Of a stretch of DNA of 64,000 nucleotides, positions 9,182-21,002 are shown in pieces; the stretch's first letter is position 1; each line of letters starts with the position of its first letter. This stretch comes from Artemia franciscana (Eukaryota > Arthropoda > Branchiopoda > Anostraca > Artemiidae). A program made the position numbers and the translations under genes. Under the pieces are notes generated by a model. The model saw only the letters and a program-made list of their open reading frames with translations, did no database searches and was not told where the DNA came from. The stretch spans positions 4,960,001 through 5,024,000 of the forward strand of contig NC_088872.1 in NCBI RefSeq assembly GCF_032884065.1, given 5' to 3'.

Positions 9182-10673
9182 TTAACTGCGTAAAACTTGC
9201 GAATATACAACATTCTTCGCTGTCCAATTCTCGCTGCATATAAATAGATTGTCAGGTTTACCGACCCTCGAACATGCAACGTACAATTGTCCATGGGAAA
9301 AACAATCAGTATTAAGATCAATACCACATTTTTCTAATGATTGACCTTGAGCTTTGTTAATGGTGATTGCAAATGCTAATCGAATTGGGAATTGCAATCT
9401 TTTAAATTGAAAAGGCAGATCTGTTGGAATCATGGGAATGCGAGGAATAAGAACAGCCTCACCCTCAAAAGGCCCTGTCAGGATTGTGGCCTCTATTAGG
9501 TTTTCCATTGTTTTTTTTACGGCAAGTCGAGTGCCATTGCAAAGCTTTGGTGGGTTTATGTTACGTAACAATATTATTGGTACGCCTATTTTTAGTTGTA
9601 GCACGTGTGGTGGAAACCCTGAAAGATCTATGGAATTTAAAAATTCAGATGGATAATTAACCGCTTCATTTGGTTCCAAAACTGTGTCGACTGACTTGTA
9701 AAGGACTGCCTGGTCTTGAATCTTGGTCAAAACAATATTGTTGATTTCGTGGACGTCTATATTTTTGGGTGCGAGAATCGCTCTTTCACTTAGCCATTTT
9801 TTATTTTTATAATTTTTTAGAATATTCGGAAATATATTTTCAATCAATTCATTTTTGGACGTCACTAAATTACAGAAATCAGCAATCAGGTAGTTGTATA
9901 CGTCCTGAAATTGAGTCTACTGGGAGCTTTCCGTTTCCCATTGCTAGCAATTGATCTGAAAATGTTTGACCAGAGTCATCGTTTTGCAATCGGACACGCA
10001 TATTTGTAGTTAATTTTAATGTTTTTACGTGTGCCCATAAATTAGAATTTTTCAGGCAAGCATTCATTTCGTCTGCAGGAGTTGATCTAGGTATTATAGG
10101 TAATGTTTGCCTGAAATCTCCTGCAAGCAATATTAATGTGCTGCCAAAGGGTTTCGAATTCCCTCTTAAATCTTTCAAGCATTGATCCAGAGCCTCGAGC
10201 GATTTTTTGTGTGCCATTGTGCACTCATCCCAAATAATAAGTTTGCATTGCTGCAATACTTTACCCATCCCAGATGATTTGGAAATATTGCACGTGGGAG
10301 TTTCTGTAGAATGCAAGTTCAGAGGCAATTTCAAAGCGGAATGAGCAGTTCTTCCACCAGGCAGCAATGTTGCGGCTATTCCGGACAACGCAATTGCCAA
10401 CGCTATATCATTTTTAGATCGAATTGATGCCAGAATCAGTTTTATCACAAACGTTTTACCAGTACCTCCTGGCGCATCCAAAAAGAAAATTTCTCCAACG
10501 TTGTTATCGACACAATGCATTATCGTATCATAAATGTCTTTTTGTTCCGACGTTAACTTGGAAATGTTATTTTGTACATACGACAATAGATCACTCGTAC
10601 TGTAACTTTGTTCACGATCCAATTCTACACATGTCGAAACAGCAGCGATACGGTTAGGTGAAGGCATTCCCAA
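9182..10673 (-). pseudogene. Helitron helicase, longest N-terminal extent in the window
   Basis: On the minus strand it runs from GMPSPNRIAAVSTCVELDREQ through Walker [80 protein letters not shown] and [19 protein letters not shown] to SQVLRS. A 4-base duplication near 9,868-9,880 shifts the frame in the middle. The same lesion is present in the plus-strand copy at 19,100, so it predates the duplication. Domains N-terminal to the helicase are absent. The helicase would unwind DNA during rolling-circle transposition. Confidence 0.87.
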
Positions 10674-10707
10674 ATCCTAGAGGATTTGGCAAAGGTGCTA
10701 GAAAAAC
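10662..10707. repeat. Fold-back junction between helicase and retroelement piece
   Basis: At the point where helicase sequence stops there is CCAAATCC TAGA GGATTTGG, an 8-bp perfect inverted repeat with a 4-base loop. The second half copies helicase sequence in reverse. It marks a rearrangement junction; the retroelement-derived fragment follows. Confidence 0.6.
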
Positions 10708-13700
10708 TGTAAGGGAAGGAAAATTGGGAAAAAATAACTCTAGGGGAGAGAAAGTTGAAGGAAAGTCAGAACAAGAAGTTTAGGGGATGGAAATTTTGCT
10801 ACCCACTGCGTGTACATCGTTTGAGTCGTAAATAAAAAAAGAAAGAATAAATATTAAAATTTAAAAATAGAAATGTAATTTTTATTCGATTCAAACTGAT
10901 TTCTACAATACAGATGCCACTTGGCTGTGGCTACTTGGCTGGCTTACTAAAAGATGCCAATCGGCTAAGGTAATTCAAAAGATGGTATGTCTCAGCATAA
11001 GTTTTGAAGAGAGGGAAGAATGGCAGAAAAATTTATTTATTCTTCACTTTATCGGACAATTATTTCGCACAGGTTATTTCAAACACGACATAAATCTTCA
11101 ATTACTATGTGTTTCGGTTTTACGGTTTGTTTTCCGAACCTGGACTACGATTGTTAACTACTGTTATGTGAACCGCAATTCATACGATGATTCTGACAGG
11201 GCCTTGGTGTCAAAGGTTTGCTTCTTTGTCAGCAAGTCAATTGTCATGTTGTCAGACAGAAACATAAAATGGCTCTACATTAAGGGGAAGCTCAACCCAG
11301 TTGATGTATTAAGCCAACCACCAGACGAAACGCTTCTTCGAACTCGACCTTTCTCACTCGCGGATGAAGAAGCAGAGTTTTTTTTGGCAGTGACAGTACA
11401 GACAGAATCAACGACAATGAATTCAACTTCGCCGAAAGGAAGTTTGGACTTTCTAGGTTTGGAAGTTCAACAGATTAGGGAGTACCAGATGAATGACGTA
11501 GAATTAACAGCAATTATAAGCTTAATGCTTCAGCACGGGACAAATGATTACGCGAAATTTGAATTTAGTAGCACAAATGGGGATGCCCTGCAAAGACAGG
11601 AAGACCGGGACGCCGGGTTGAGATTTAATGAAGATAGAAATGGCAAAAATAGCCATATTACAGTTAGTCCACAGGACCATGACTCCCTAGGAGAGGCTGC
11701 TAGTCTCCAAGACCAGCCTGATTATATTGATACTTCGGAAAGAAATGAGAAATTGAATGATATGAAAGGAAATGAATGTATATTTATAGATCCACAAATG
11801 AATCCAGGAAAGCTTGAAAGGTTACTGGAAAAGTGGAATATAGTGCCATGGCTGCAGAAGGAAGTTGACAGGCTCATTTTGTGGGAGAGGATTTGGTATC
11901 GGATGCCGCCACCGGAAGAAGGCAGAAAATCAAATGCGCAAATTTTACAACTACTGATTCCTAGGTTCCTGATTCCTGGTGTTTTCCAACTGTCGCATTC
12001 ACATGTCCTCATGGCCGCCCACCATAACGCGGAAAGAAGCCTAGTCAAACTAAGAAATTTCTGCTATTTCGACAAGAGGTCGACACATATGAAGAATGAG
12101 GCTCAGAATTGCCATATTTGCATGCGTAGAAATATTACCCCCAAAGTTGTGCCCGAGCTACAAAAGAATGTCTTCGCTGAAATAAGCTTTGAAACGTGGT
12201 GTTTGGACACTTTAGATCCTTTGCCTTTGTCTGGAGGCAACAAATATGTCGTTGTCTGCGTAGATGTCCGTACTTCCTTAGTTGTCTTAGAACCCGTACC
12301 TGATGTTACTTCAGAGACTATTTGTAAATTTTTACTGCGTCGCGTTATTTCTTATTTGGAATGTTTCGTTTTCTATTGACAGATTGTCACGCGCCTTTCC
12401 GCTCAAGTCTTTTCAAACGACTTATGAGTTCCTTGAAGGTGAAAAAACTCTTCACCAGCCATCGGGGTCCTTCCACGAATGGAACAGCAGAGAACAAGGT
12501 CAAACTTCTTAACCCAAGCTCTGGATACGGCCTTGGCTAATGGTTTTTGACGTGCTTAAATAGGATCGATGTTATTGTTTTGCTATTAAATGCCATTACT
12601 ATAGGTTCCGCACAAGGTGGAAATTGCTTTTTCTAATTTCAATAATCACATTGTAAGACTGAGGGGTAGGAGCACTTGATGTTAAAATAAAAATCAATAA
12701 AAAAAAGTCTATTTTTCCAATCTCTAACTGCTGATAAAGCTAACTTCAGTTTAGGTCTGAACAATTTTGGTGTGGGATGTGTTCTTTTATATAGGTATCA
12801 TTGTATATGTATATGTGTATGTATATGTATCATTACAAAAATTAGCCTGGTTTGACTTTTGTTTTAAATTGTGTTTGTTTATATTCGCATATATGTATAA
12901 CTGAGTGTTTCCACTCTATTAATGTTGTATTAAAATATTCGATTACCAAAACACGTAAAACTATAGTAGGATACTTTCTGGGAAAGGTATAAATAAAGTA
13001 GAAGTTATAATATGTCTATATAACTAAGGTTTAAAGACTTGAATCAAGACAGACGGGCTGCTCATTTGAATTTTGGGCATACACTTGAAAATATTTAAAA
13101 ACAAAATGATAAAAATGGTAATTTATAAGCTACGACTATCTTAGGACATAAAGGTTTTAGTCAATGGCTTAGTGATCATTCTGTCGCTGTTTAAGAATTG
13201 ATTTAAGAATTTCTATGTATAATTTTATGGACCAAGTCCATAAGTCGATATCACCGTCCACCTCATCCTCCCAAATCCGTAAGCGCTCGCCATTTCTCCT
13301 AACGGAAATCTTTTGGACCTGGTTAAAATTGTAAAATGTGAACTCATGTCAACTTCAGAACATTTAATAGTTGTGTGCTATTTACCACTGAATCGAATAG
13401 GCAGTGAATTTAACTTGTATGAAACAATATCAGTGCCGTACAGAATAAGTGACTCCCAACATTATATTAAAACTCAACCTTCTTCCGACTTTTTTGCTGT
13501 AACAAATGATGCTGATTCATACCTGTTATTGAACCGTTATGATTTAGAATTTAATTGTGTATCCTATAAACAGAAAACCATTTGTGATAGCCATATAATT
13601 CTGAGAAAAGCTAGCTTCAAATCATGCTCATATGTTACTTTTACGGAAGATACAAGTGCAATTAACCAGTTATGCGAAAGGAAGGTAACAGCGTTCTCCT

Positions 13701-14388
13701 CTCCATTTGCAGCTGTTTTAGACCAAGACACCTATGTCTTTGCAAGCCCTTCGTCAGGACCAGTTACCCTGAATGTTGTCTGTCCTGAATCAAATTTATT
13801 TTTAACTAATCAAACTTATAAACATTATTCAATCAACGTTAGTGAGGCCCAAGTTTTTTCTATCAACAGTGAGTGTAAAATTAGTCATTCGTCTTTTATA
13901 ATTCAAGATTTTTATAGCCCTGTCACTTCGTTTCTTGCCAAATCTTTTTCGCCCGTATTAGAGGTGGAAAAGCTTATTTTACCATTAGATCAAGTTACGT
14001 CAAAATTTACCATTAAAAAACTGAATGAGTACTGACAGGAAAAATTAATATCAAAAACTAATAGAATTGACAAAACTATTGAACTTCCACTCGAACTCTT
14101 TTTGACGGGCGAACCAACCAGTACTCATCCACCGTCATTAACACCAATTTTTATACTCTTAACTATATTAACAATTGCAGTTATTTTATGTATGTGCATA
14201 TCTCTGCATTTATACAGAGAACTTAGTAAATATTCTGATACAATGTTTATGCCTATCCAAAATCTGAGGGAAGAAATACCTCCAGAAGAAGGAGCCTTGT
14301 GAAAAATTTATCTTGTGACTAAATGTTCAAAAGGGTTGATCGAAACTGAAGAAAAATTTGAATTTTTAGCTGGGAGCCTACTATACAA
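10708..14388 (+). mobile_element. Fossil: internal fragment of an envelope-bearing Ty3/Gypsy-type element
   Basis: This 3.7-kb segment is nearly identical to 24,055-27,742 inside the LTR element downstream, but has no LTRs. Parts seen are the RNase H end and integrase region of pol (about 10,982-12,379: GKLNPVDVLSQ, an HHCC zinc-binding region, and the start of the integrase core) and an envelope-like region (about 13,313-14,302) with a C-terminal membrane segment. It is broken, with a few breaks, and lies between Helitron helicase pieces. Its near-identity to the other copy indicates a recent duplication or capture. Confidence 0.8.
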
Positions 14389-15600
14389 CACGAGTGATCT
14401 ATTGTCGTATGTACAAAATAATATTTCTAAGTTAACGTCTGCGCAAAAAGACATTTATGATAAGATAATGCACTGTGTCGATAACAACGTTGGAGAAATA
14501 ATCTTTTTGGATGCACCAGGAGGTACTGGTAAAACGGTTGTGATAGAATTGATTCTGGCATCAATTCGATCAAAAAATGACATAGCGTTGGGAATTGCGT
14601 CGTTCAGAATAGCCGCAACATTGCTGCTTGCTGGAAGAACTGCTCATCCTGCTTTGAAATTGCCTCTGAATTTGTATTCTACAAACACTCCCACGTACAA
14701 TATTTCCAAATCAACTCGGATGTGTAAAGTATTGCAGCAATGCAAACTTATTATTTGGGACGAGTGCACAACGGCACACAAAAAGTCGCTCGAGGCTCTG
14801 GAACAATCTTTGCGAGATTTGTAAGGAAATTCGAAACCCTTTGGCAGCACATTAATATTGCTTGCGGGAGATTTCAGGCAAACATTGCCTATAATACCTA
14901 GATCAACCCCTGCGGACGAAATGAATGCTTACCTGAAAAATTTTAATTTATGGGCACACGTAAAGACATTAAAACTAAGTATAAATATGCGTGTCCGATT
15001 GCAAAACGATGACTCTGCTGTAATATTTTCACATCAATTGCTGGCAATTGGAAACAGAAAGCTCCCAGTGGACTCAAATTCAGGACGTATACAACTGCCT
15101 GCTGATTTCTGTAATTTAGTGACGTCCAAAAATAAATTGGTTGGAAAGGTGTTTCTGAATATTCTAACCAATTATAAAAATCATAAATGGCTCAGTGAAC
15201 GAGCGATTTTGGCAGCCAAGAAAAAAGACGTCTACGAAATCAACAGTATTATTTTGACCCAAATTCAAGAACAGGCAGTAATTTACAAGTCAGTCGACAC
15301 AGTTCTGGAACCAAATGAAGTGGTTAACTATTCATCTGAGTTTTTAAATTCGCAGGATCTTCCAGGGTTTCCACCACACGTGCTGCAACTAAATATAGGC
15401 GTACCAATAATACTGTTACGAAATATTAAACCACCAAAGCTTTGCAATGCCGTAAAAAAAACAATGGGAAACGTAATAGAGGCAACAATCTTGACAGGGC
15501 CTTTTGAGGGTGAGGCTTTTCTTATTCCTCGCATTCTCATGATTCCAATGGATCTACCTTTTCAACTTAAAAGATTGCAAATCTCAATTTGATTAGCATA
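14389..15600 (+). pseudogene. Helitron Pif1-like helicase fragment 2
   Basis: It is a direct copy of 5,486-6,697. It retains Walker A DAPGGTGKT, IIWDECTTAHK, LAGDFRQTLPIIP and NMRV, and it joins the same profilin block. A stop after SLRDL (14,821-14,823) interrupts it. The second stop seen in fragment 1 is a glutamine codon here, so the frame from 14,858 to 15,592 is continuous. The N-terminal end is cut at 14,389, where retroelement sequence abuts. Confidence 0.85.
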
Positions 15601-15795
15601 TTTAGTTTTCATGCCAGAACCACTAAAGCTATTATGTAAACATCAAAAATATTTATGTTGTCCGAGCAATAATTTTTTGTTTTTATTTCAAAATAGAAAA
15701 TTACCTGAAAATTTTAGAATTAGTTTTGTTTTTTGCTAGGTTCCCGCTATTTAACGCGTGACTTCAACTCGTCACGAATTAGTACAAATTATAAG

Positions 15796-16179
15796 ATGTC
15801 TACATGGAATAATTATGTTGAAAGTGAATTGTTATCTAATGGCATTTCAGAAGGAGCTATTATTGGTACTGATGGAGCAGTTTGGGGAAAATCTGAGACA
15901 TTTCCTGCCACTGCAGCTGAATTGAAAGCGTTTATCTCAAAATTCGAGGATTTGGAAGCTCTTGCTGAAAGCGGTATTATAATGGGAGGAACAAAATATT
16001 TTTACCTTTCGAGTGACCATGATGTTATTCGAGCTTCTAAGGGGACAGATAGTCTCCATGCAATGAAACTGAAAAAATTATATATAATAGCTTTGTATAA
16101 TAACCAGGAGTGTCCAACACCTAAAGCTGCAAATACAGTTGAAAAACTTGGTAATTATTTAGCTCAATATGGGCATTGA
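15796..16179 (+). CDS. Profilin, second intact copy
   Basis: The 127-residue product is identical to that at 6,893-7,276. The flanking 176 bp upstream and 330 bp downstream are also identical, including AATAAA at 16,294. Upstream is the same truncated helicase, downstream the same Helitron subterminal block and an AT tract. The start was chosen by profilin length and the MSTW N-terminus. It has no intron. The open frame in a region where the neighbouring helicase has accumulated stops suggests either very recent duplication, gene conversion or selection on profilin. Confidence 0.92.
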   Translation: MSTWNNYVESELLSNGISEGAIIGTDGAVWGKSETFPATAAELKAFISKFEDLEALAESGIIMGGTKYFYLSSDHDVIRASKGTDSLHAMKLKKLYIIALYNNQECPTPKAANTVEKLGNYLAQYGH

Positions 16180-16293
16180 TAGGATATATTTCTATATCAA
16201 TGAAATTCAACCATCAATGAAACAGGGCAATGAAAGGGTAATGAAACAGCTCGAAAGGTGGATAGAAATTGTAAGGGTGTTCAGCTTGAAAAA

Positions 16294-16299
16294 AATAAA
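16294..16299 (+). other. AATAAA poly(A) signal after profilin copy 3
   Basis: The hexamer lies at the same distance (115 bp) after the stop as in the other intact copy. Confidence 0.5.
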
Positions 16300-16510
16300 G
16301 TTCTTTTGACTGACTGGTAAAGAATATCCGGGTTGTAGTGGTAGCTCGCAACCTAGTAAGAGTCAATCACATCCTCAGAGGCCATAAACATTGTTGCAGT
16401 TACATAATAACATTAGCGATTCTGAACTAAAGATTTGTTAAAATACTCGTTACGCGCCATATTAGTTACGCGCCATTGTAGTTGTGTCCCTGTGTCCCAC
16501 CTGTGAATAT

Positions 16511-16630
<120 letters not shown>

Positions 16631-16675
16631 ATATATATAAAAATAAGTTGTCTGTCTGTCTGTGGATGGATCAGG

Positions 16676-16856
16676 TGACGTCATGTTTCGGCTGACGTCA
16701 TGAAATTAGTTGCCGTCATTTTTGCTTTGAAGGTGACGTCATTCAAGTTATATAAGACATATGTTCGCCGTCATGTTTCGGCTGACGTCATGAAATTAGC
16801 TGCCATCATTTTTGCTTTGAAGGCGTGACGTCATTCAAGTTATATAAGACGTATGT
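16676..16856 (+). promoter_or_regulatory. Helitron promoter with five TGACGTCA sites
   Basis: The palindrome TGACGTCA occurs at 16,676, 16,693, 16,734, 16,783 and 16,826. TATATAAG occurs at 16,749 and 16,841, the latter 27-34 bp before the Rep start codon. The region is a tandem duplication with a period of about 90 bp. TGACGTCA is the consensus of CREB/ATF-type factors; that link is inference. Confidence 0.55.
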
Positions 16857-16940
16857 TCGCGTAGAATTCTATTAATGCATAAGTTTATAATGACTGATGA
16901 AGATGCTCAAAGAGTCTATGCCAGAAAACTTGCTGCTGAT

Positions 16941-17323
16941 AGAGAAAGTCAGAAAAGAAAGCGTGCCGAGGAACTACCAGAGCAACGCGAAAGCAGACTT
17001 GCTGCTAAAAGAGAAAGTGAAAAAAGAAAGCATGCCGAGGAACTACCAGAGCAACGCAGAAGCAGACTTGCTGCTAAAAGAGAATGTGAAAAAAGAAGGC
17101 GGGCCGAGGAATTACAAGAACAGCAAGAAATCAGGCTTGCTGCTTATAGAGAAAGTAAGAAAAGAAAGCGTGCCGAGGAATTACAAGAACAGCAAGAAAT
17201 CAGGCTTGCTGCTGATAGAGAAAGTAAGAAAAGAAAGCGTGCCGAGGAATTACAAGAACAGCAAGAAATCAGGCTTGCTGCTGATAGAGAAAGTAAGAAA
17301 AGAAAGCGTGCCGAGGAATCAGA
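16941..17323 (+). repeat. 69-bp coding tandem repeat in Rep
   Basis: About five and a half units of 69 bp encode a 23-residue motif of the type RESKKRKRAEELQEQQEIRLAA. It is rich in Arg, Lys and Glu and predicted to be helical. The last three units are almost identical, so the array is still expanding or being homogenised. Basic KKRKR clusters could serve as nuclear localisation signals (inference). Confidence 0.85.
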
Positions 17324-18715
17324 GCAATCTGAAAGTTATCGCCTGGCATTCAGGTACAACCCAGTCGATGATTATAGCTTGAGTAGATGTGTTCAAATCG
17401 GGACAATGTCTAAAATTTGTCCCTATTGTAAGGCCTTGAAATTCAATGGTGAAACAATGGGAATGTGTTGCGCCTCAGGAAAAGTTAAACTTCCTCTATT
17501 GGCTGCACCACCAGAGCCATTGAAGACTTTCCTTACTGGAACTACGTCAGAATCTAAGCGTTTTTTGTCAAAAATCAGACAACACAACTCATGTTTCCAA
17601 ATGACGTCGTTTGGAGCCCAAATCGAAAATCCAGATCAATTTATGTCTACTTTCAAAGTAAAAGGGCAAATTTATCATAAAGCAGGGTCCCTTCTACTAT
17701 TCTTAGGCGAGAATCATAAATTTTTACAATTGTACTTCATCAGTGATAGAAATTCTGAATTGAATGCACGTTGCGAAATTTCTCCCAACGTTGAAAGGAC
17801 AATCGTTTCCCAATTGCAACATCTTTTCCACGAAAATAATAATTTAGTGCGTCTGTTCAAAACAGCCATCGATTTGATGCCTACTGATACTCATAAAATT
17901 GTTATTTCCGCTGACAAAACGCCTCCTGGCCAACATGTGCGTAGATACAATGTTCCGACTATCGACGAAGTGGCAATCGTTATGGTCGGTGATCAGTTTT
18001 TACCTCGAGATATTATTCTACATAAGTGAAACGCTCAGTTGTTAAGAATTGCTGAAACTCATCGATGCTACGATGCCCTACAATATCCTATCATTTTTTG
18101 GGATGGAGCCGACGGCTATCACTTTAATATTAAATTGATGAATCCAGCCACTAACAAAGAAATGAATAAGAAATGCAGTGCAATGCATTATTATTCCTAT
18201 AGACTAATGATTCGGACATTACGGCACGTGTCTTCCGGCAAAAGTTGAAATCACTGATAAACTACCTTGTAAAACATGAAGTGTTTGGGTCAGTGCGATG
18301 CTGGATGTACTTAGTGGAATGGCAAAAACGAGGTTTGCCACACGCACATATACTAATCTGGCTACATAAAAAAATTACTTCAAACGAAATTGATGATGTG
18401 ATTTCCGCTGAAATACCTGATAAAAATGTCGATAAGGGGTTACATGATATTATTGTAAAAAATATGATACATGGACCTTGCGGTGCACTGAACGAAAATT
18501 CACCATGCATGGCCAAAGGAAGGTGCACAAAGCAATATCCTCGACTTTTAGTACCCAAAACAATTACTGGCAATGATGGTTACCCACAATATAGAAGAAG
18601 ATCTACTGAAGATGGCGGTAAAACAGCAATAATAAAGAAGCGTAACGGTACCACCATCGAAGTAGATAACCAGTGGGTTGTTCCATATTCCCCTTTATTA
18701 TCAAAAACGTTTAAT

Positions 18716-18829
18716 GCACATATAAACGTTGAATACTGTAACTCCGTAAAGGCAATAAAATACATATGTAAATACGTCGTTACAGTATTACAGTATTACG
18801 GAGTTACAGTATTCAACGTTTATATGTAA
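18716..18829. repeat. Fold-back at the Rep-helicase deletion junction
   Basis: About 35 bp at 18,718-18,752 (starting ACATATAAACGTTGAATACTG) return as the perfect reverse complement at 18,792-18,826, separated by about 40 bp. The second arm follows a CAGTATTA run. The helicase resumes directly after it. The Rep C-terminus therefore ends in an artificial tail. Confidence 0.85.
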
Positions 18830-18831
18830 GA

Positions 18832-19813
18832 GGGAATTCGAAACCCTTTGGCAGCACATTAATATTGCTTGCAGGAGATTTCAGGCAAACATTACCTATA
18901 ATACCTAGATCAACTCCTGCAGACGAAATGAATGCTTGCCTGAAAAATTCTAATTTATGGGCACACGTAAAAACATTAAAATTAACTACAAATATGCGTG
19001 TCCGATTGCAAAACGATGACTCTGGTCAAACATTTTCAGATCAATTGCTAGCAATGGGAAACGGAAAGCTCCCAGTAGACTCAATTTCAGGACGTATACA
19101 ACTACCTGATTGCTGATTTCTGTAATTTAGTGACGTCCAAAAATGAATTGATTGAAAATATATTTCCGAATATTCTAAAAAATTATAAAAATAAAAAATG
19201 GCTAAGTGAAAGAGCGATTCTCGCACCCAAAAATATAGACGTCCACGAAATCAACAATATTGTTTTGACCAAGATTCAAGACCAGGCAGTCCTTTACAAG
19301 TCAGTCGACACAGTTTTGGAACCAAATGAAGCGGTTAATTATCCATCTGAATTTTTAAATTCCATAGATCTTTCAGGGTTTCCACCACACGTGCTACAAC
19401 TAAAAATAGGCGTACCAATAATATTGTTACGTAACATAAACCCACCAAAGCTTTGCAATGGCACTCGACTTGCCGTAAAAAAAACAATGGAAAACCTAAT
19501 AGAGGCCACAATCCTGACAGGGCCTTTTGAGGGTGAGGCTGTTCTTATTCCTCGCATTCCCATGATTCCAACAGATCTGCCTTTTCAATTTAAAAGATTG
19601 CAATTCCCAATTCGATTAGCATTTGCAATCACCATTAACAAAGCTCAAGGTCAATCATTAGAAAAATGTGGTATTGATCTTAATACTGATTGTTTTTCCC
19701 ATGGACAATTGTACGTTGCATGTTCGAGGGTCGGTAAACCTGACAATCTATTTATATGCAGCGAGAATTGGACAGCGAAGAATGTTGTATGTTCGCAAGT
19801 TTTACGCAGTTAA
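18832..19813 (+). pseudogene. Helitron helicase, C-terminal two thirds
   Basis: It starts within the motif before LAGDFRQTLPIIP and continues through NMRVRLQNDDSG. A 4-base duplication at about 19,110 shifts the frame. It then continues through [43 protein letters not shown] and [17 protein letters not shown] to SQVLRS. Walker A and B are missing. It differs from the inverted copy at 9,182-10,164 by one residue in the last segment (C for Y before SQVLRS). Confidence 0.88.
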
Positions 19814-19814
19814 T

Positions 19815-20321
19815 TTGTATTTCGGAACCAAATGAAGCGGTTAATTATCCATCTGAATTTTTAAATTCCATAGATCCTTCAGGGTGTCCACCACACCTGC
19901 TACAACTAAAAATAGGCGTACCAATAATACTTTTAAGAAATATCAACCCACCAAAACTTTGCAATGGCACGCGACTTGCCGTAAAAAAAAAAAAATGGAA
20001 AACCTAATAGATGCCACAATCTTGACAGGGCCTTATGAGGGTGAGGCTGTTCTTATTCCTCGCATTCCCATGATTCCAACGGATCTGCTTTTTCAATTTA
20101 AAAGATTGCAATTCCCAATTCGATTAGCATTTGCAACCACCATCAACAAAGCTCAAGGGCAATCACTAGAAAAATGCGGTATAGATCTTAATACAGATTG
20201 CTTTACCAATGTACAATTGTATGTTGCATCTTTGAGGGTCGGTAAACCTGACAATCTATTTATACGCACAGACAATGGGACAGCGAAGACTGTTGTATAT
20301 ACACAAGTTTTACGTAGTTAA
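19815..20321 (+). pseudogene. Tandem second helicase C-terminus
   Basis: A diverged second copy of the helicase end begins at [14 protein letters not shown] a few bases after the first stop. It carries an expanded A run (about 19,983-19,994) that shifts the frame, and ends YTQVLRS. It has the motif [14 protein letters not shown], but TNVQLYVASLRVG replaces the usual SHGQLYVACSRVG, a sign of decay. It is the plus-strand partner of 8,674-9,175. Confidence 0.82.
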
Positions 20322-20348
20322 TTTGTATTGTATCTATCTATCTATCTA

Positions 20349-20673
20349 TCTATATAAAAACGAGTTGTGTGTATGCATGTTTGTTTGTTTGTAAAAAGAG
20401 CGTTTGCATATGACGTCATTATTAGTACATACGGCTTTGTATATGGACAGACAATGGGAAAGCCAAGAATGTTGTATATTCGCAATTTTTACGTAGTTTG
20501 AAACACATATATAAATCTATCTATATTCACAGGTGGGACACAGGGACACAACTACAATGGCGCGTAACTAATATGGCGCGTAACGACTTACGCGCGCGGG
20601 GGGGCTTGGGGGGGCGCGAAGCGCCCCACCAACTAGGTGTTGGGGTGGCGCGAAGCGCCACCCCAACAGCTAG
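20349..20673 (+). mobile_element. Short non-autonomous Helitron
   Basis: It is the inverted twin of 8,322-8,646. The start is TCTATATAAAAACGAG and the end is two consecutive GC hairpins, the second closing with AGCTAG at 20,670-20,673 followed by T. It is non-coding. Confidence 0.75.
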
Positions 20674-20701
20674 TATATATATATATATATATATATCTAT
20701 A

Positions 20702-20976
20702 CTAGCTGTTGGGGTGGCGCTTCGCGCCACCCCAACACCTAGTTGGTGAGCCATTAGTTACGAGCCATTGTAATTGAGTCCCTGTGTCCCACCTGTGAAT
20801 ATAGATAGATTTATATATGTGTTTCAAACTACGTAAAACTTGCGAATATACAACATTCTTGGCTTTCCCATAGTCTGTGCATATACAAAGCCTTTTGTAC
20901 TAATAATGACGTCATATGCAAACGCTCTTTTTACAAACAAACAAACATGCTCACACACAACTCGTTTTTATATAGA
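20702..20976 (-). mobile_element. Short non-autonomous Helitron, opposite orientation
   Basis: It is the twin of 8,007-8,281. Its 3' hairpin faces the preceding small Helitron across a short AT tract. Confidence 0.75.
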
Positions 20977-21002
20977 TAGATAGATAGATAGATACAATAC
21001 AA

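Larger units (their letters stand above)
7760..10169. repeat. 2.4-kb inverted duplication, left copy
   Basis: This block is the reverse complement of 18,828-21,213, with only a few differences apart from AT-tract length. It includes helicase segments and both small Helitrons. The left copy continues into more helicase at its 10,169 end and into a Helitron hairpin at its 7,760 end; the right copy diverges at both points. Confidence 0.9.
16875..18829 (+). pseudogene. Helitron Rep (HUH endonuclease), broken
   Basis: The protein begins MHKFIMTDEDAQRVYARKL, followed by a charged repeat region (16,941-17,323). Then come the zinc-finger-like segment MSKICPYCKALKFNGETMG...CCASGKVKLP, GQIYHKAGSLL and LQLYFISD. 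An Arg codon has become a stop at 18,027-18,029. The frame then continues through DALQYPIIFWDGADGYHFN to YYSYRLMIR. Next a deletion of probably a hundred or more residues joins it in another frame to ARVFRQKLKSLINYLVKHE. The catalytic HUH motif is in RGLPHAHILIWL (about 18,330-18,360) and the tyrosine motif in EYCNSVKAIKYICKYV (about 18,730-18,778). The family nicks and joins single-stranded DNA in rolling-circle transposition. This copy is inactive. Confidence 0.88.

Noticed and set aside
16897-17382. Alternative frame through the Rep repeat region
   Set aside because: Its length comes from the 69-bp tandem unit being open in two frames; the Rep frame continues into the zinc-finger and HUH motifs.
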